Below, piece by piece: positions 9,001 through 15,162 of a stretch of DNA of 32,843 bases. The DNA is taken from assembly GCA_009937025.1 (NCBI GenBank), contig JAACDG010000171.1, forward strand, positions 1-32,843, read 5' to 3'. The position numbers and the translations under genes are program-made. The notes under the pieces are model-generated. The model worked only from the letters and a program-made list of their open reading frames with translations. It made no database searches and was not told the origin of the DNA. The number at the start of each line of letters is the position of its first letter. Position 1 is the first letter of the stretch. The stretch comes from Methanobacteriota archaeon (lineage in GTDB: Archaea > Thermoplasmatota > Poseidoniia > Poseidoniales > Poseidoniaceae).

Positions 9001-11727
9001 GTTGAGCTCACGCACGACGACCTTTCAGATGGTGCTATTGCAGACGAAGTTCTTGTCTACCGATCATACAAGGGTTCCAACACTCCAAGTGTTGCTAAGA
9101 ACTACGATGTCATGATTAAGACAGAAGCAGACTGTGAATACGATTGGGCTACTGCAACAGACTTGTCTCTTGCTACCAACGTTGCAATCAACCTCAATAT
9201 GGCTCGTGCATGTCCTGAAATATTGTCAACACTTGCTGATATTACTGTTACGGAAGATTCTGCAGCATACACATTCAGCCTAACAAACTTGGTTGACGAT
9301 GTTCAAGACCTTGAAGCAGACCTTACTTGGGCTTCTTCTGATAGCAACTTGGTTGCCTTTGACGACAACGATGTAGTTGCATGGAATCAAAATGGTCAAA
9401 CAATGACCATTACGCCTCTTGCTGACCAATTTGGAACACTTGAATATGACTTTGTAGTTACTGACAGCCACGGCTTGACTGACTCTCAGAGCATCACATT
9501 CGAAGTAACCAACGTTAACGATGCACCAGTGATTTGTAACGTCCAGGAAGTTGATTGCATGCCAATCATCTCGACTGACCAACTCGCTGATGGAACTCCT
9601 GTGAACAACATTCTCGCAGAAGGATTTGGTTCTTGGACCAAGTTCCTCGGTGATGTGTCGAACGCTTCGAGTTCTTACATCCGAGACATGGCAAACGAAC
9701 AATCACCTGACCGCCAATCCTACGATTGGAGTGCAGCTGTTGACTCGTCCTGTGTAGCATTCGGTGTTGAAGTGGACGCATTGAACAACCTTGTCATTAC
9801 TGAGAACACAGCAAATGAGAAGGGTGGAATGTGTACCATCACACTTGACTTGTCTGATAACGGTAACGAGAACACAGATGCAACTTCATTCGTTGTCGAC
9901 TTCTCAGTCGCACCAGTGAACGACGCTCCAGTGATCTCCTTGCAAGATGCGAACGGTCAAAACTTGTTGTTGAACACAGCAGGCGACCGAGCAACAGGTG
10001 AAGGTGAATACATCAGTATGACTGAAGACGATACCAATGCTGACAACCTCACTTGGGACCTTCTACCATTGATGAGTGATATTGACCACGATGTTCCAAC
10101 AGACCACACATGGACTGTTGAACCGACCAGTCAGTGCACATACACCAACTACTTCACAACTGCAATCGTTGGCACAGACCTCGTGTTTACCCTCATCCCA
10201 GATGCAACCACAAACGGTTACGATTGGGAAGTTGACTACATGAACGACAACGGTATCCACCAATTGCGACCAAATGGACAGACATTCTGTGCAATCAACT
10301 TGGTTCTCAAGGATACTGCTACTGCACCATCACATACACCTAACTACGATAACCAAGTTATGCCTATTGCTGATTACCAGCAAGGAACTGACGACGTAAT
10401 CATGTATGTTACTGTAGAACGTGTTGCAGAGAATGTTGCTGATTATTCGCTTGACGATGTTTCTGGTATTAACTTCAACGGAATTACCAACATCATGACT
10501 GGCACATATATTCCTGTTTCAGTGAATATCGATGCTGGTGGCGATGAAGGACCATACAACTACGACCACATGCTCGCAGTAACCTTCCACACGGACGGAC
10601 ACTCTGAAGCAGAGACGACCAAATACTACAATGTCCCAGATTACGGAACAAGCATCACTGTTAACGAAGAAATCTTCATGACAAAGGATACGACAAAGGT
10701 CGAAGTTTCAATGGATGTTCTAACATGCCTTGATGAAGTATGCGACTTGACCGTTCCTGCAAGTGAGCGATTCCAAGCAGATGACCCAACGTCCCACCGC
10801 TCGAACAGCGGTGGTTCACAAGGCTCTGATTGGTCTGCTCCTGGTCAATACGGACAGAGTTCTTCACAGACCTCTGAACGCCGACCAATGCTTGAAGACA
10901 GTTACTGGTGTAACAACCGCCTAACAACCCTCGACTTGGATACTGCTGAAGCAAGTTCCGACTGGGGTAAGTGCAATGAATTTGCTGCAGGTTCAGAATC
11001 GTTCGGAGCTACCGACCAACCTCTGCCTGCTGTTGTCCGAACCATCGGTGCAAATTCAGTGCCTTCATTCGCACCAAGCATTGTTGTTGTCAGCCTAACA
11101 GGCCTCTTTGTCAGCGCTCTTGCCTTCTCCAGCCGCCGTGCTGAAGATGAGGAAGAAGTTACAGAGAACCTCGAAGATGATGACATGGCAGTGAGCCCAG
11201 TTATTGCTACCATCTTGATGGTCGCAATCACTGTTGTTCTCTCTGGTGTGATCTATGTTTGGGCAAGTAGTCTTGCTGATACCGATGTCAAGGGTGTTCC
11301 TCGTATCACCTTCGATATGGAAGATGTCAACGGTTTCGATGTTGATGATGGCCACTGGCGAATCAGTGTCCAGTCCTCTGAAACTGACTTGGCAACTCAA
11401 GCGGTTCAGGTTCGAGTGCAATATGTAGACGGTGCTGGTGCTCCACAGGTTGATACTTACAATCTGGCGGATACCAATGGCGTGTATGGATTCAATCCGG
11501 CAAACAGCGACTCTATGGTTACGTTTGTAGATCAAGTTAACACCGAGGGTGAAGATAAAGTTTCAACCTTCAACACTGGTGATGAAATCTTTGTGCGAAC
11601 GCACCTTGCAGATGGAACACCTTTGGAAGATGTGAAGATAACTCTTATCTACAGTCCTGGAACTGTTGGTGATTCAGGTTCGCTATTGCGAACTTGGAAC
11701 GGATTGTCATACAACCTTGACGCTTGA
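1..11727 (+). CDS. Giant modular cell-surface protein (beta-helix/cadherin-like) with C-terminal type IV pilin domain; 5' partial
   Basis: The frame is open from base 1 to the TGA at 11725-11727, giving at least 3908 residues; the true start and signal peptide lie left of the window, and the TTG at 112 is only an internal codon. By nucleotide position I read: Tyr/Cys-rich sandwich-like domains (1-1985); a first parallel beta-helix whose opening 'LTIEAGTVIQVGAGKGISF' is typical of such folds (about 1990-3330); an Ig-like module (3400-3780); a second beta-helix (3800-5890) interrupted by an aromatic-rich sandwich (4480-5330); a carboxypeptidase-regulatory-like Ig module (5900-6200); a third beta-helix (6300-8400) with a small Cys-containing sandwich inside it (7330-7620); a CBM9/DOMON-like domain opening 'VVDGDDSDWNGG' (8461-8940); cadherin-like repeats ending in 'VNDAPVI' (9220-10440); and a last Ig-like module. 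A transmembrane helix (11077-11130), an acidic loop and a pilin-like module (11185-11727) follow. The role is probably adhesion or surface-layer-associated, exported by Sec. Architecture is well supported, function is inferred. Confidence 0.9.
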   Translation, partial: NPTTNVGYDPVLTGTQTTPTPYYFAVNDVLDAGDDKKLTVLTTDVHAGSYYNPNSNQYLDRQFTHFDGSDEFYFEFDTSSCGTGSNSCWYTSSYYFYNNWVMQHTTVAGSGYNGMASSSQRSNLDELHRSDGGYLTTAADDGPGMNLLYLYDSGEDAFAMVGIGSSPSISEKLSGGSSATNSYGYGYTKSFKITLGSDYGGQMGKFSFGNATGGAGTNANRLCVTSNGFTYFMRSPYSSRDQCSGAYYYGGAYSGSTSYAWAGWALGMGYYGRMAASGDVTYKVGGVAPTPDTFSPDITHAALADSHSKSRTISASISDAGDPPSGLNVSTTAGVGPTMYYRVTPDGGSAGSWTSEVMSPGTGTTRAECVLSICSWSADIDDLERGDSVEYYMTAQDVSTVSSGINTETTSTESFSVGDPNKMFVVEWRDMQYTNSADRCSYQAVFYDVTNEIEFKYDDACTNSYDAATVGFMDQTRTKGQTIRHSTSTQYITGTNPHTNNYRISTDSGDGAWESFDRGMTGLVNADASAIIGSSGGTPSGYYCASSWYWNTWKSKCADNIAMPEGFNFTYFGTDYNHTDSNDRIHLGRHGNMHFIDNGATSIVRSMTTWYGNMPQLPYSSSSFARAGLIAPYWSYYGPYYCYQSSNADCGVYYRTMPFEGKGTDVTSDITQDTTWDLTDSPIRINPSSDYLTISADLTIEAGTVIQVGAGKGISFDGACDQMTINGNSTDHVLFEGQSGADWIGMAFTAACSTGTDDRHVFSYVDFKNTSDAAIAAGSRHGSNPSSNGNVGNFTMDHVTFTNVGSAFSHGSGQGTVVSMNEFDVNGADGSCFNFAENSVVSLTEGTMENCNTDGGAADGAIVNVAGSTTGSLFLENTTITNAYVNLIDVDLEMVTVSNVTATATSAQSGDAIGSAAGAGSEVVLNNFDTDDYASVSIDAMSVVMLTTVDFGTAAMSFYPGGSSASSAAGASGDNAVFDDVTGGSMMMRNLQPGTFDDVSVGDLGISGTPATSTVLNINNLDAEVVTLSGCGWNVIADSMDAERLSSNGCSAAQNTIVVSDSTITHTDSTHSAFFARYTDLTIGETAVTSTTAGSGTYLAETSTNSDIRLIEVTQDGNDCADTAGATGDCDVDVGSSTSEVWYGGLATVRTYRVALVGGSPTNIYKGGHTVTAAVVDGSSSELFEVGSHVTDTTPGTTLGSTNVWVITGDESGNSYGDHNLRAFGPAGQNETMTGDSWYPTAGFTIGSSIDLLLEPAPVDFDQAGMDCAWMDAYVDPNNGASLPTNGTTASGHTIFEFDGTPMTLSADLNLDGCKMILKGSSLKVKSTATSSPVLTLSNGGSIAVTVSPDTGAVGSIRAISSSYGLHLDIVSGSLILDGGTLRDVAQDTSTGAALMIGDGATLQMMDGATIYGSAANSDSMATVKVDGGTVNIADSSIINNGQTGTALWVEAAGGSIDNIVVKNAAVGIQAYNGAPQIDGFTATDNVVGVDVYGGMSLPTLYRSTLLSGQSTGWTTYKIDLSTYLANDYLQVGWNSIYGGGNAHPTYNYATSKYYMITDRYNIELEDDAGNAWNITDSDDLGYYPYSAADPASGDGTHATYTTGASGGVPSWNCNSYGYSYGPNYPSSFDGYFYYIWQSMAGTNPGYPGYYSAPAQFGFDWENIDGVSPTGSYAYYPYHYWGYYYTSYHGGQGVYKPPEGYAGSYNVCLDYAYSYYMSAGQGARLTMPMIDVSASNISKVSLYIDVLHNRADNFQDRLEFVARSSNSVTDLIDASYVRESGTPLFKDGIITGADTGVVVGGAFAAAHFQDITVTNPTNSGMEVSGQVASTVDGFDVTGGDYGVLVGNSASGSLDLENIALDGQNNAGVYYAKDITGTMSGSVVNSAGAAFEYGQNTGNDVIFDGISISSNAVGIETSGDGDITMTDVTMGNTKDVVINSAANVDFIEGTVDSSSVDVLGTGMFTRMRQLDVTLTADGAAVTGATVTLVDGDGASAGNGITDSSGIAQDLTYVTATVDSTGLNTPSLAGYEVMSVAEVEYYYTSSSDNTADFRYASQGVTLTDASGNAETVALTTQITERVCWYSTNTAYTTVSPCKGTFSTSGTRNLDDGNGGTINEYGYFAGLTTSQSNKVIMLDTPYMYLKTNQDYDFNGSTLLSTGAYDYFNTQRWYSQFPYGAGVYMNDASVYGVASDSSDGSMYGVEIGYYGSPITNIVANNTVFSNVAKIEATNGYKYSNRYWEIEDVSITNSSISHFQGYQQLNNAIQYTDICLVLGGGDGAVVSGNTFNDCGVGVMLQRSAYYNYHTADEWGADNATISNNVFNDGGEIADIWLYSNGYSDDAVITGNTINSGSAAVAAIGVYNGQHKRMTISDNTINAGTDGIYVSNGVDYHITGNTINGAGDAAYAGMSLVGGYGDVDNNTLVDADGGLILDSASAPPAPTTSLCSIGRYSYSYGPATCTVNLAAGKTMTVNIETDSWGYEASITLSKPDGTTQSWPTWTFNSNSEYTLGTYTDSGNYTLTLRDSYGDGGTNVFMVEGGAAGGYSGPMIADNSITSSPGRTAPSAVGVGFEDCSSVSINSARNTVTLSDNAMVISNCDVSDTSSVLQGQGDSTTVGIDADDPNGDLLTLTGTTIAGFATGVEKTSGELTLTGDASISGDDYGAYVDDATVVAINAAVNGGSTGTGLHVVDSDDVWVYPMNASGLVGMYVENSPFRWDGGTSTADTTLEAVESIGSVENMTWSTSTVQIDAGSNAYVTSIGNTITASKLNVASSATIDEANLFTMGSTHLTAAPSNEVAMLIQSTDGARASYVSTSFQPEVMVVDGDDSDWNGGNALNPSGYAMPGVMSGDATNDMMVTYIEGDDLYIGLTGEDLTASDVLIYLSVDGSGSSTGYNLGGAHTLPFQANYVLWADSDSSFDLYSYGFLGWGPTTLSSANVDVASSSTLTEISIPFSRIGGTPSQIDIVAIVQGETTADVSTVHPTQTIDSVNTLQSFSEYMTVELTHDDLSDGAIADEVLVYRSYKGSNTPSVAKNYDVMIKTEADCEYDWATATDLSLATNVAINLNMARACPEILSTLADITVTEDSAAYTFSLTNLVDDVQDLEADLTWASSDSNLVAFDDNDVVAWNQNGQTMTITPLADQFGTLEYDFVVTDSHGLTDSQSITFEVTNVNDAPVICNVQEVDCMPIISTDQLADGTPVNNILAEGFGSWTKFLGDVSNASSSYIRDMANEQSPDRQSYDWSAAVDSSCVAFGVEVDALNNLVITENTANEKGGMCTITLDLSDNGNENTDATSFVVDFSVAPVNDAPVISLQDANGQNLLLNTAGDRATGEGEYISMTEDDTNADNLTWDLLPLMSDIDHDVPTDHTWTVEPTSQCTYTNYFTTAIVGTDLVFTLIPDATTNGYDWEVDYMNDNGIHQLRPNGQTFCAINLVLKDTATAPSHTPNYDNQVMPIADYQQGTDDVIMYVTVERVAENVADYSLDDVSGINFNGITNIMTGTYIPVSVNIDAGGDEGPYNYDHMLAVTFHTDGHSEAETTKYYNVPDYGTSITVNEEIFMTKDTTKVEVSMDVLTCLDEVCDLTVPASERFQADDPTSHRSNSGGSQGSDWSAPGQYGQSSSQTSERRPMLEDSYWCNNRLTTLDLDTAEASSDWGKCNEFAAGSESFGATDQPLPAVVRTIGANSVPSFAPSIVVVSLTGLFVSALAFSSRRAEDEEEVTENLEDDDMAVSPVIATILMVAITVVLSGVIYVWASSLADTDVKGVPRITFDMEDVNGFDVDDGHWRISVQSSETDLATQAVQVRVQYVDGAGAPQVDTYNLADTNGVYGFNPANSDSMVTFVDQVNTEGEDKVSTFNTGDEIFVRTHLADGTPLEDVKITLIYSPGTVGDSGSLLRTWNGLSYNLDA
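11185..11727 (+). other. Type IV pilin-like module (archaeal Pilin_N/DUF1628 type) fused in frame to the giant surface protein
   Basis: The last 180 residues begin Met-Ala and continue 'VSPVIATILMVAITVVLSGV', the hallmark of archaeal type IV pilins: a short polar leader, a class III signal cleavage point before VSP, then a long hydrophobic H-domain. About 150 residues of beta-rich sequence follow, so the module has the length of a complete pilin. It is preceded by the helix at 11077-11130, two arginines and an acidic loop, which would put the prepilin-peptidase site on the cytoplasmic face. No stop codon separates it from the upstream protein, and no strong ribosome binding site precedes the ATG at 11185. 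It may be cut out by a PibD/EppA-type peptidase, stay fused as a double anchor, or be translated separately from the internal ATG. Confidence 0.85.
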
Positions 11728-11758
11728 GCGTAATCGTTCTGACGAAATCGGACGCATT

Positions 11759-11785
11759 GGGGAGGGACACATGTCCCTCCCCTTT
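11759..11785 (+). terminator. GC-rich hairpin just after the giant gene
   Basis: A perfect 10 bp stem (11759-11768 with 11773-11782) with a 4-base loop ACAT starts 31 bases after the stop codon and is followed only by TTT. It could act as a transcription terminator or mRNA 3'-end stabiliser. The short T-run makes it a weak archaeal terminator by itself; longer T-tracts lie about 100 bases downstream. Confidence 0.5.
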
Positions 11786-11793
11786 GTCTCCCG

Positions 11794-11915
11794 CATCCCT
11801 GTAATGGGATGACTGTCTCCTTGGAGACAGAGAGCCACCCGATCGCAGGGGGTTACCGAAAGGAGCCCCCTGCCTTCGGACCCTTTTTTCTTTTGACTTC
11901 GGTCAATTTTGTTTT
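11794..11915 (+). other. Cluster of four further hairpins with T-tracts; possible structured RNA or composite terminator
   Basis: Four hairpins follow one another. The first is catccc/gggatg (11794-11811, 6-base loop). The second is ctgtctc/gagacag (11813-11830) closed by CUUG. The third has an 8 bp stem gcaggggg/ccccctgc (11843-11871), an internal loop and an apical CC-GAAA-GG. The fourth is ttgac/gtcaa (11893-11906) closed by UUCG. A T-rich tract (11884-11894) and TTTTGTTTT (11907-11915) follow the last two. This may be a 3' structured end of the giant transcript, an independent small RNA, or a 5' leader element of the HAD phosphatase gene. I do not recognise a known riboswitch or ncRNA class. 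Confidence 0.5.
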
Positions 11916-11967
11916 CTCAACTGAGCGAAGCCTTTCAAGTAAGGTCGTGTTCAGAGGAATGAATCAC

Positions 11968-12648
11968 ATGATTGAATCGATGCTCACCCCTAAAACAACA
12001 TGCGTTGTGTTTGATTGCGATGGCGTTCTGGTTGATGCAGTCAGTTCCTGGCGAACTCTCCATGACCATTTTGGTACGGACAATTCTGTAAATTTACAAC
12101 GTTTCATTGATGGAGAGTTTTCTGACGTAGAATTCATGCGTTCGGACATTCGGATGTGGAAGTCTATTCAAGACCCGATTTATCGTGATGAACTGTTTCG
12201 AGCTTACTCTGGTGTAAAATTAATGCAAGGTACAAGGGAAGTTGTCGAGAAATTACAAGCAAATGGGATATTTGTCGCCATTGTAAGTGCAGGTGTCGAC
12301 CTCTTTGTTGCTTCAATCGCCTCTATGCTGAATGTCGATGATTGGATTGCAAATGGTTTTGTTTTCAATGATGACGACACTCTTTCCGATGATGGAGTCT
12401 GTCGGTTGCATGCTACTGGTAAAGGGGAGATTATTCTTCGGTTATTGGAAATGAATAATCTTGAAGTCGAGAATTGTGTCTCCGTTGGTGATTCAGAAAT
12501 GGATTTGTCTATGCACGTCAATGGAAGTCGCTTTATTGGATTTAATCCAACCCGCGAGTCTTCACTGGCTGCTTTTGAGAAGGCTGGCATCGATGTGATT
12601 CACGAAAAAGATTTGCGTGCTATCCTTCCATTGTTGCGCTTTGAATAA
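11968..12648 (+). CDS. HAD-superfamily phosphatase, phosphoserine phosphatase-like
   Basis: This is a cytoplasmic hydrolase of the HAD superfamily with all four motifs: DCDGVLVD (nucleophile and acid/base aspartates), the IVSAG motif II serine, a GKGEI motif III lysine, and VGDSEMD with the Mg-binding acidic residues. The order and cap placement resemble SerB-type phosphatases, so phosphoserine or another small phosphomonoester is a plausible substrate, but specificity cannot be read from sequence. I prefer the ATG at 11968 because AGAGGA lies 9 bases upstream; ATG 11959 and ATG 11980 are alternatives. The open frame reaches back to 11809 but crosses the hairpin cluster, so that part is unlikely to be coding. 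Its stop abuts the stop of the convergent DP1 gene with no gap. Confidence 0.85.
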   Translation: MIESMLTPKTTCVVFDCDGVLVDAVSSWRTLHDHFGTDNSVNLQRFIDGEFSDVEFMRSDIRMWKSIQDPIYRDELFRAYSGVKLMQGTREVVEKLQANGIFVAIVSAGVDLFVASIASMLNVDDWIANGFVFNDDDTLSDDGVCRLHATGKGEIILRLLEMNNLEVENCVSVGDSEMDLSMHVNGSRFIGFNPTRESSLAAFEKAGIDVIHEKDLRAILPLLRFE

Positions 12649-14271
12649 TCAAGCAAACGGAATTGCTGTTGTAGCATGGCTCTTGAGATTGACAATTGTC
12701 AGCATACATGGTTTTGGCTGGAATCCGAGCATTCGCTGGTATGAAGTTTGATCTTGCCATGTACTTGAACAAATGAGTGTTGTACCTTTGAAATCAACAC
12801 AAGCATGTCCGTGAACGTGGCCAGTTACGAAGATGTCCGGTACTTCCCGGATGACTAAGCCATCTTCAGGTTCGGGTGAAAGTGGAGTTTTCCCCCCCCA
12901 TTGAGGGGCTAAGTGCCGACGTCGAAGCATTTGTCGCATTGCTTCGACTGGGTCAGCATAGGTGACTGTACGAAGACCTGCTACGAAGTCGTCAATTGAC
13001 TTTCCGTGGTAAGAGAGCAGTCGGACGCCATGTAAGGAGAAATCACATGGGTTTCCAACAAAAGTAGTCGTGTTGTAATCTTGTTGAATATCCTTTTCAA
13101 AAGTGGGTTGAGGTTCTGCTGGCCGAACAGCATCGTGATTTCCTGGCAGCATGACGCATTCTACCCAGTCTGGCAGTAATTCCAAAAGTCGTGCAAATTC
13201 AGCATATTGCCCAAAGAGGTCGGGAATAGAGAGTTCACTGTCCTGTCCCGGATAGATTCCTACGCCATCGACACAGTCTCCAGATAAAATGAGATATTTG
13301 ATGGTCTTCGCAAGCGGGTCGGAATGGAACCATCGAACCATCTTGTGCCATTGTGCCTCCAAGAATGTCTTTGAACCAACGTGAATATCTGAAAGGAAAG
13401 CGACGCTCACGCCGTGCTCAGCAGAAGCTTTCTGATGACTTGCTTCCATTGGGAAATGTAAATCATCGACATAGAACATGTCGCCAGTTTGACTGAAAGT
13501 GCCAGATACTCCGAGCACATCATCTGGCATTAAACCCGCCTCTAAGATTTGTTCATGCGCTCGGTCTCGGTCATCGCCCTTACGCTTGGTAAGTAGGCAG
13601 GTCAATTCCCCAGTTTCATCCTCCAGCCTCCACATGAGGTGGCCGTTTTTGGTATAACGCGGTTCATTGACTAACCCAATTGCAACAGCCTTGTTTTCAT
13701 AGCCTTGGTATCGGCTGCTTTCTGCGTGAAGGCGTGAAATTTCTGTCGGTGTACGAGGTAGGCGAGAATTTTGAATAATCATTTTTCGGATACTCTGTAA
13801 GCGGTCGGTAAAACAAGAGGTGATATCACTCATTTTCCCCTCAGTAATGCTGTTTCCGGTTATGTCGTAATGAACCAAAATATCGCTTGGGGCATCGGAT
13901 GCATTTTCACTGAAATCCGCTGTATTCCAATCGGGAAGATTATTTCGAAATTTCAAATCCAGTGGCTCAGGGGCTTGAATGGGAGCAATTGTTCGGCCCA
14001 AGACCGGTGGTGTTTCCTTAGCAGGTGCGGGTTGAACAGGTGTTGAACTCTTGCCTTGGCGTTGATTCCAAACTTCAACCATCGAATCGAGAATCTCAAG
14101 GGTAAGAAATCCTTTGAGGAAACCAACCTCGTCAGCACAATTCAATACGCCTTCAAGGTCCTCCATTTCCAAAAGTTTGCTCCGTATGGATGCAGTTGGA
14201 AGAAATCCTCGTTGCCGTAGGAGTGCAGTCATCTCCTCCTCGGTCGCACCCATAAATTGGAGGTGTCGCAT
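12649..14271 (-). CDS. polB: DNA polymerase D small subunit DP1 (3'-5' proofreading exonuclease)
   Basis: DP1 is the small subunit of the archaeal replicative polymerase PolD, which pairs with DP2 and provides Mre11-like 3'-5' exonuclease activity. The protein has a helical N-terminus, a low-complexity linker (about residues 70-110), an OB-fold (about 190-275) and a calcineurin-like phosphoesterase domain with SDIHVGS, LSGDCVDG, PGNHDA, YHGKS and TGHVHGH. All metal-binding positions expected of an active nuclease are present. At 540 residues it has normal family length. I chose the ATG at 14271 (GGAG nearby); a GTG at 14286 would add five residues. The large subunit is not in the window. The pncC-like gene lies just upstream on the same strand. 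Confidence 0.95.
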   Translation of the reverse strand: MRHLQFMGATEEEMTALLRQRGFLPTASIRSKLLEMEDLEGVLNCADEVGFLKGFLTLEILDSMVEVWNQRQGKSSTPVQPAPAKETPPVLGRTIAPIQAPEPLDLKFRNNLPDWNTADFSENASDAPSDILVHYDITGNSITEGKMSDITSCFTDRLQSIRKMIIQNSRLPRTPTEISRLHAESSRYQGYENKAVAIGLVNEPRYTKNGHLMWRLEDETGELTCLLTKRKGDDRDRAHEQILEAGLMPDDVLGVSGTFSQTGDMFYVDDLHFPMEASHQKASAEHGVSVAFLSDIHVGSKTFLEAQWHKMVRWFHSDPLAKTIKYLILSGDCVDGVGIYPGQDSELSIPDLFGQYAEFARLLELLPDWVECVMLPGNHDAVRPAEPQPTFEKDIQQDYNTTTFVGNPCDFSLHGVRLLSYHGKSIDDFVAGLRTVTYADPVEAMRQMLRRRHLAPQWGGKTPLSPEPEDGLVIREVPDIFVTGHVHGHACVDFKGTTLICSSTWQDQTSYQRMLGFQPKPCMLTIVNLKSHATTAIPFA

Positions 14272-14317
14272 TCGCTCCAAAAGCACACCGGTAGGAAGTG
14301 TTCAATTTTGGTATCAA

Positions 14318-15007
14318 TCAATCCCATTCTGCTTCAACATCAAGTGATGAATCTCCGCCAGGTGGAGCACCTTCACCATCCCAAGAATCGTCTTGCCAAG
14401 GCGCTGATTCACGAGCATCTTCTTCTCTTTTTGCACGGTCCAATTCAAACTGAATTCTTTCCGCTTCAATTTCAGCCTTTTCTCGTTCAAGTTCTTTACG
14501 ATGATTTTCTGCTTCAACCATGGCGACATCCCAACGTTTGATTGTTGATAACAATGCAAAATGAACGAATCCGATTTTGTTTTCTGCTCGGTTTCCACCA
14601 ATCTGTGTCGATTCAGCATTGGCCCAATTGTTGGAGGCGATTCCAACATAGACCAATCCAATTTTTTTATTGGTTCCGTCATTCTTTGGTCCTGCGATAC
14701 CAGTGATTGAAATTGCGATGTCAGCATCTGCTTTTTCCAAAGCACCTTGAGCCATTTGAATGGCAACTTCAGCAGAAACTGCACCCTTTTTCTCTATGGA
14801 CTCTGGTTTCACACCTAATTCTTTGATTTTGGCATCATTCGAGTATGTTATCCATGCTTGGTTAAACCAAGCAGAAGCACCTGCGATATCTGTAAAAGCA
14901 CTCGCAAGAAGCCCACCAGTGCAGGATTCAGCCACTGTAATACTGTGCCCACCTTCCTTAATGCGCCGTACGAGACGAGCCGCAGCGGCTTGAACATCTT
15001 CATCCAT
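14318..15007 (-). CDS. pncC: Nicotinamide-nucleotide amidase (CinA C-terminal/PncC family) with C-terminal coiled coil
   Basis: Members deamidate nicotinamide mononucleotide to nicotinate mononucleotide in NAD recycling. The catalytic core spans residues 1-160, with AESCTGG (26-32), SITGIAGP (100-107), GLVYVG and the GGNR motif, all as in PncC. The usual stand-alone enzyme ends here, but this protein continues for about 70 residues: a strongly charged Glu/Arg/Lys helix (about 163-200) that should form a coiled coil, then an acidic Gly/Trp/Asp-rich tail. The ATG at 15007 is preferred over an upstream TTG at 15022. The gene lies 46 bases upstream of the DP1 start (31 from the alternative GTG) and probably shares its transcript. 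Confidence 0.88.
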   Translation of the reverse strand: MDEDVQAAAARLVRRIKEGGHSITVAESCTGGLLASAFTDIAGASAWFNQAWITYSNDAKIKELGVKPESIEKKGAVSAEVAIQMAQGALEKADADIAISITGIAGPKNDGTNKKIGLVYVGIASNNWANAESTQIGGNRAENKIGFVHFALLSTIKRWDVAMVEAENHRKELEREKAEIEAERIQFELDRAKREEDARESAPWQDDSWDGEGAPPGGDSSLDVEAEWD

Positions 15008-15089
15008 GCAATTCAATGGCAATGTTCCTCGGTTTTGAGGTTAACCCCTGCATCAATGCCTTCAATAACACCTTCTTACAGGCATGGCT

Positions 15090-15162
15090 GGGTCTGTGGT
15101 CTAGTGGTTATGACACCGCCCTTACACGGCGTTGATCGAGGGTTCAAATCCCTCCAGACCCA
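15090..15162 (+). tRNA. tRNA-Val (anticodon UAC)
   Basis: The 73-base cloverleaf has a 7 bp acceptor stem GGGTCTG/CAGACCC, discriminator A at 15162, D-arm TGGTCTAGTGGTTA, anticodon loop CTTACAC giving UAC, and a perfect T-arm GAGGG-TTCAAAT-CCCTC. The outermost anticodon-stem pair is a C/T mismatch. CCA is not encoded and no intron is present. The stop codon of the convergent hypothetical gene begins at the very next base. Confidence 0.95.

Noticed and set aside
11809-11967. N-terminal extension of the HAD phosphatase back to the ATG at 11809.
   Set aside because: The added residues read through three hairpins and the T-tracts, do not resemble a HAD N-terminus, and a better ribosome binding site precedes the ATG at 11968.
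14257-14541. Plus-strand ORF across the junction between the DP1 and pncC genes.
   Set aside because: It lies opposite two well-supported genes and reads as low-quality Leu/His/Gln-rich sequence.
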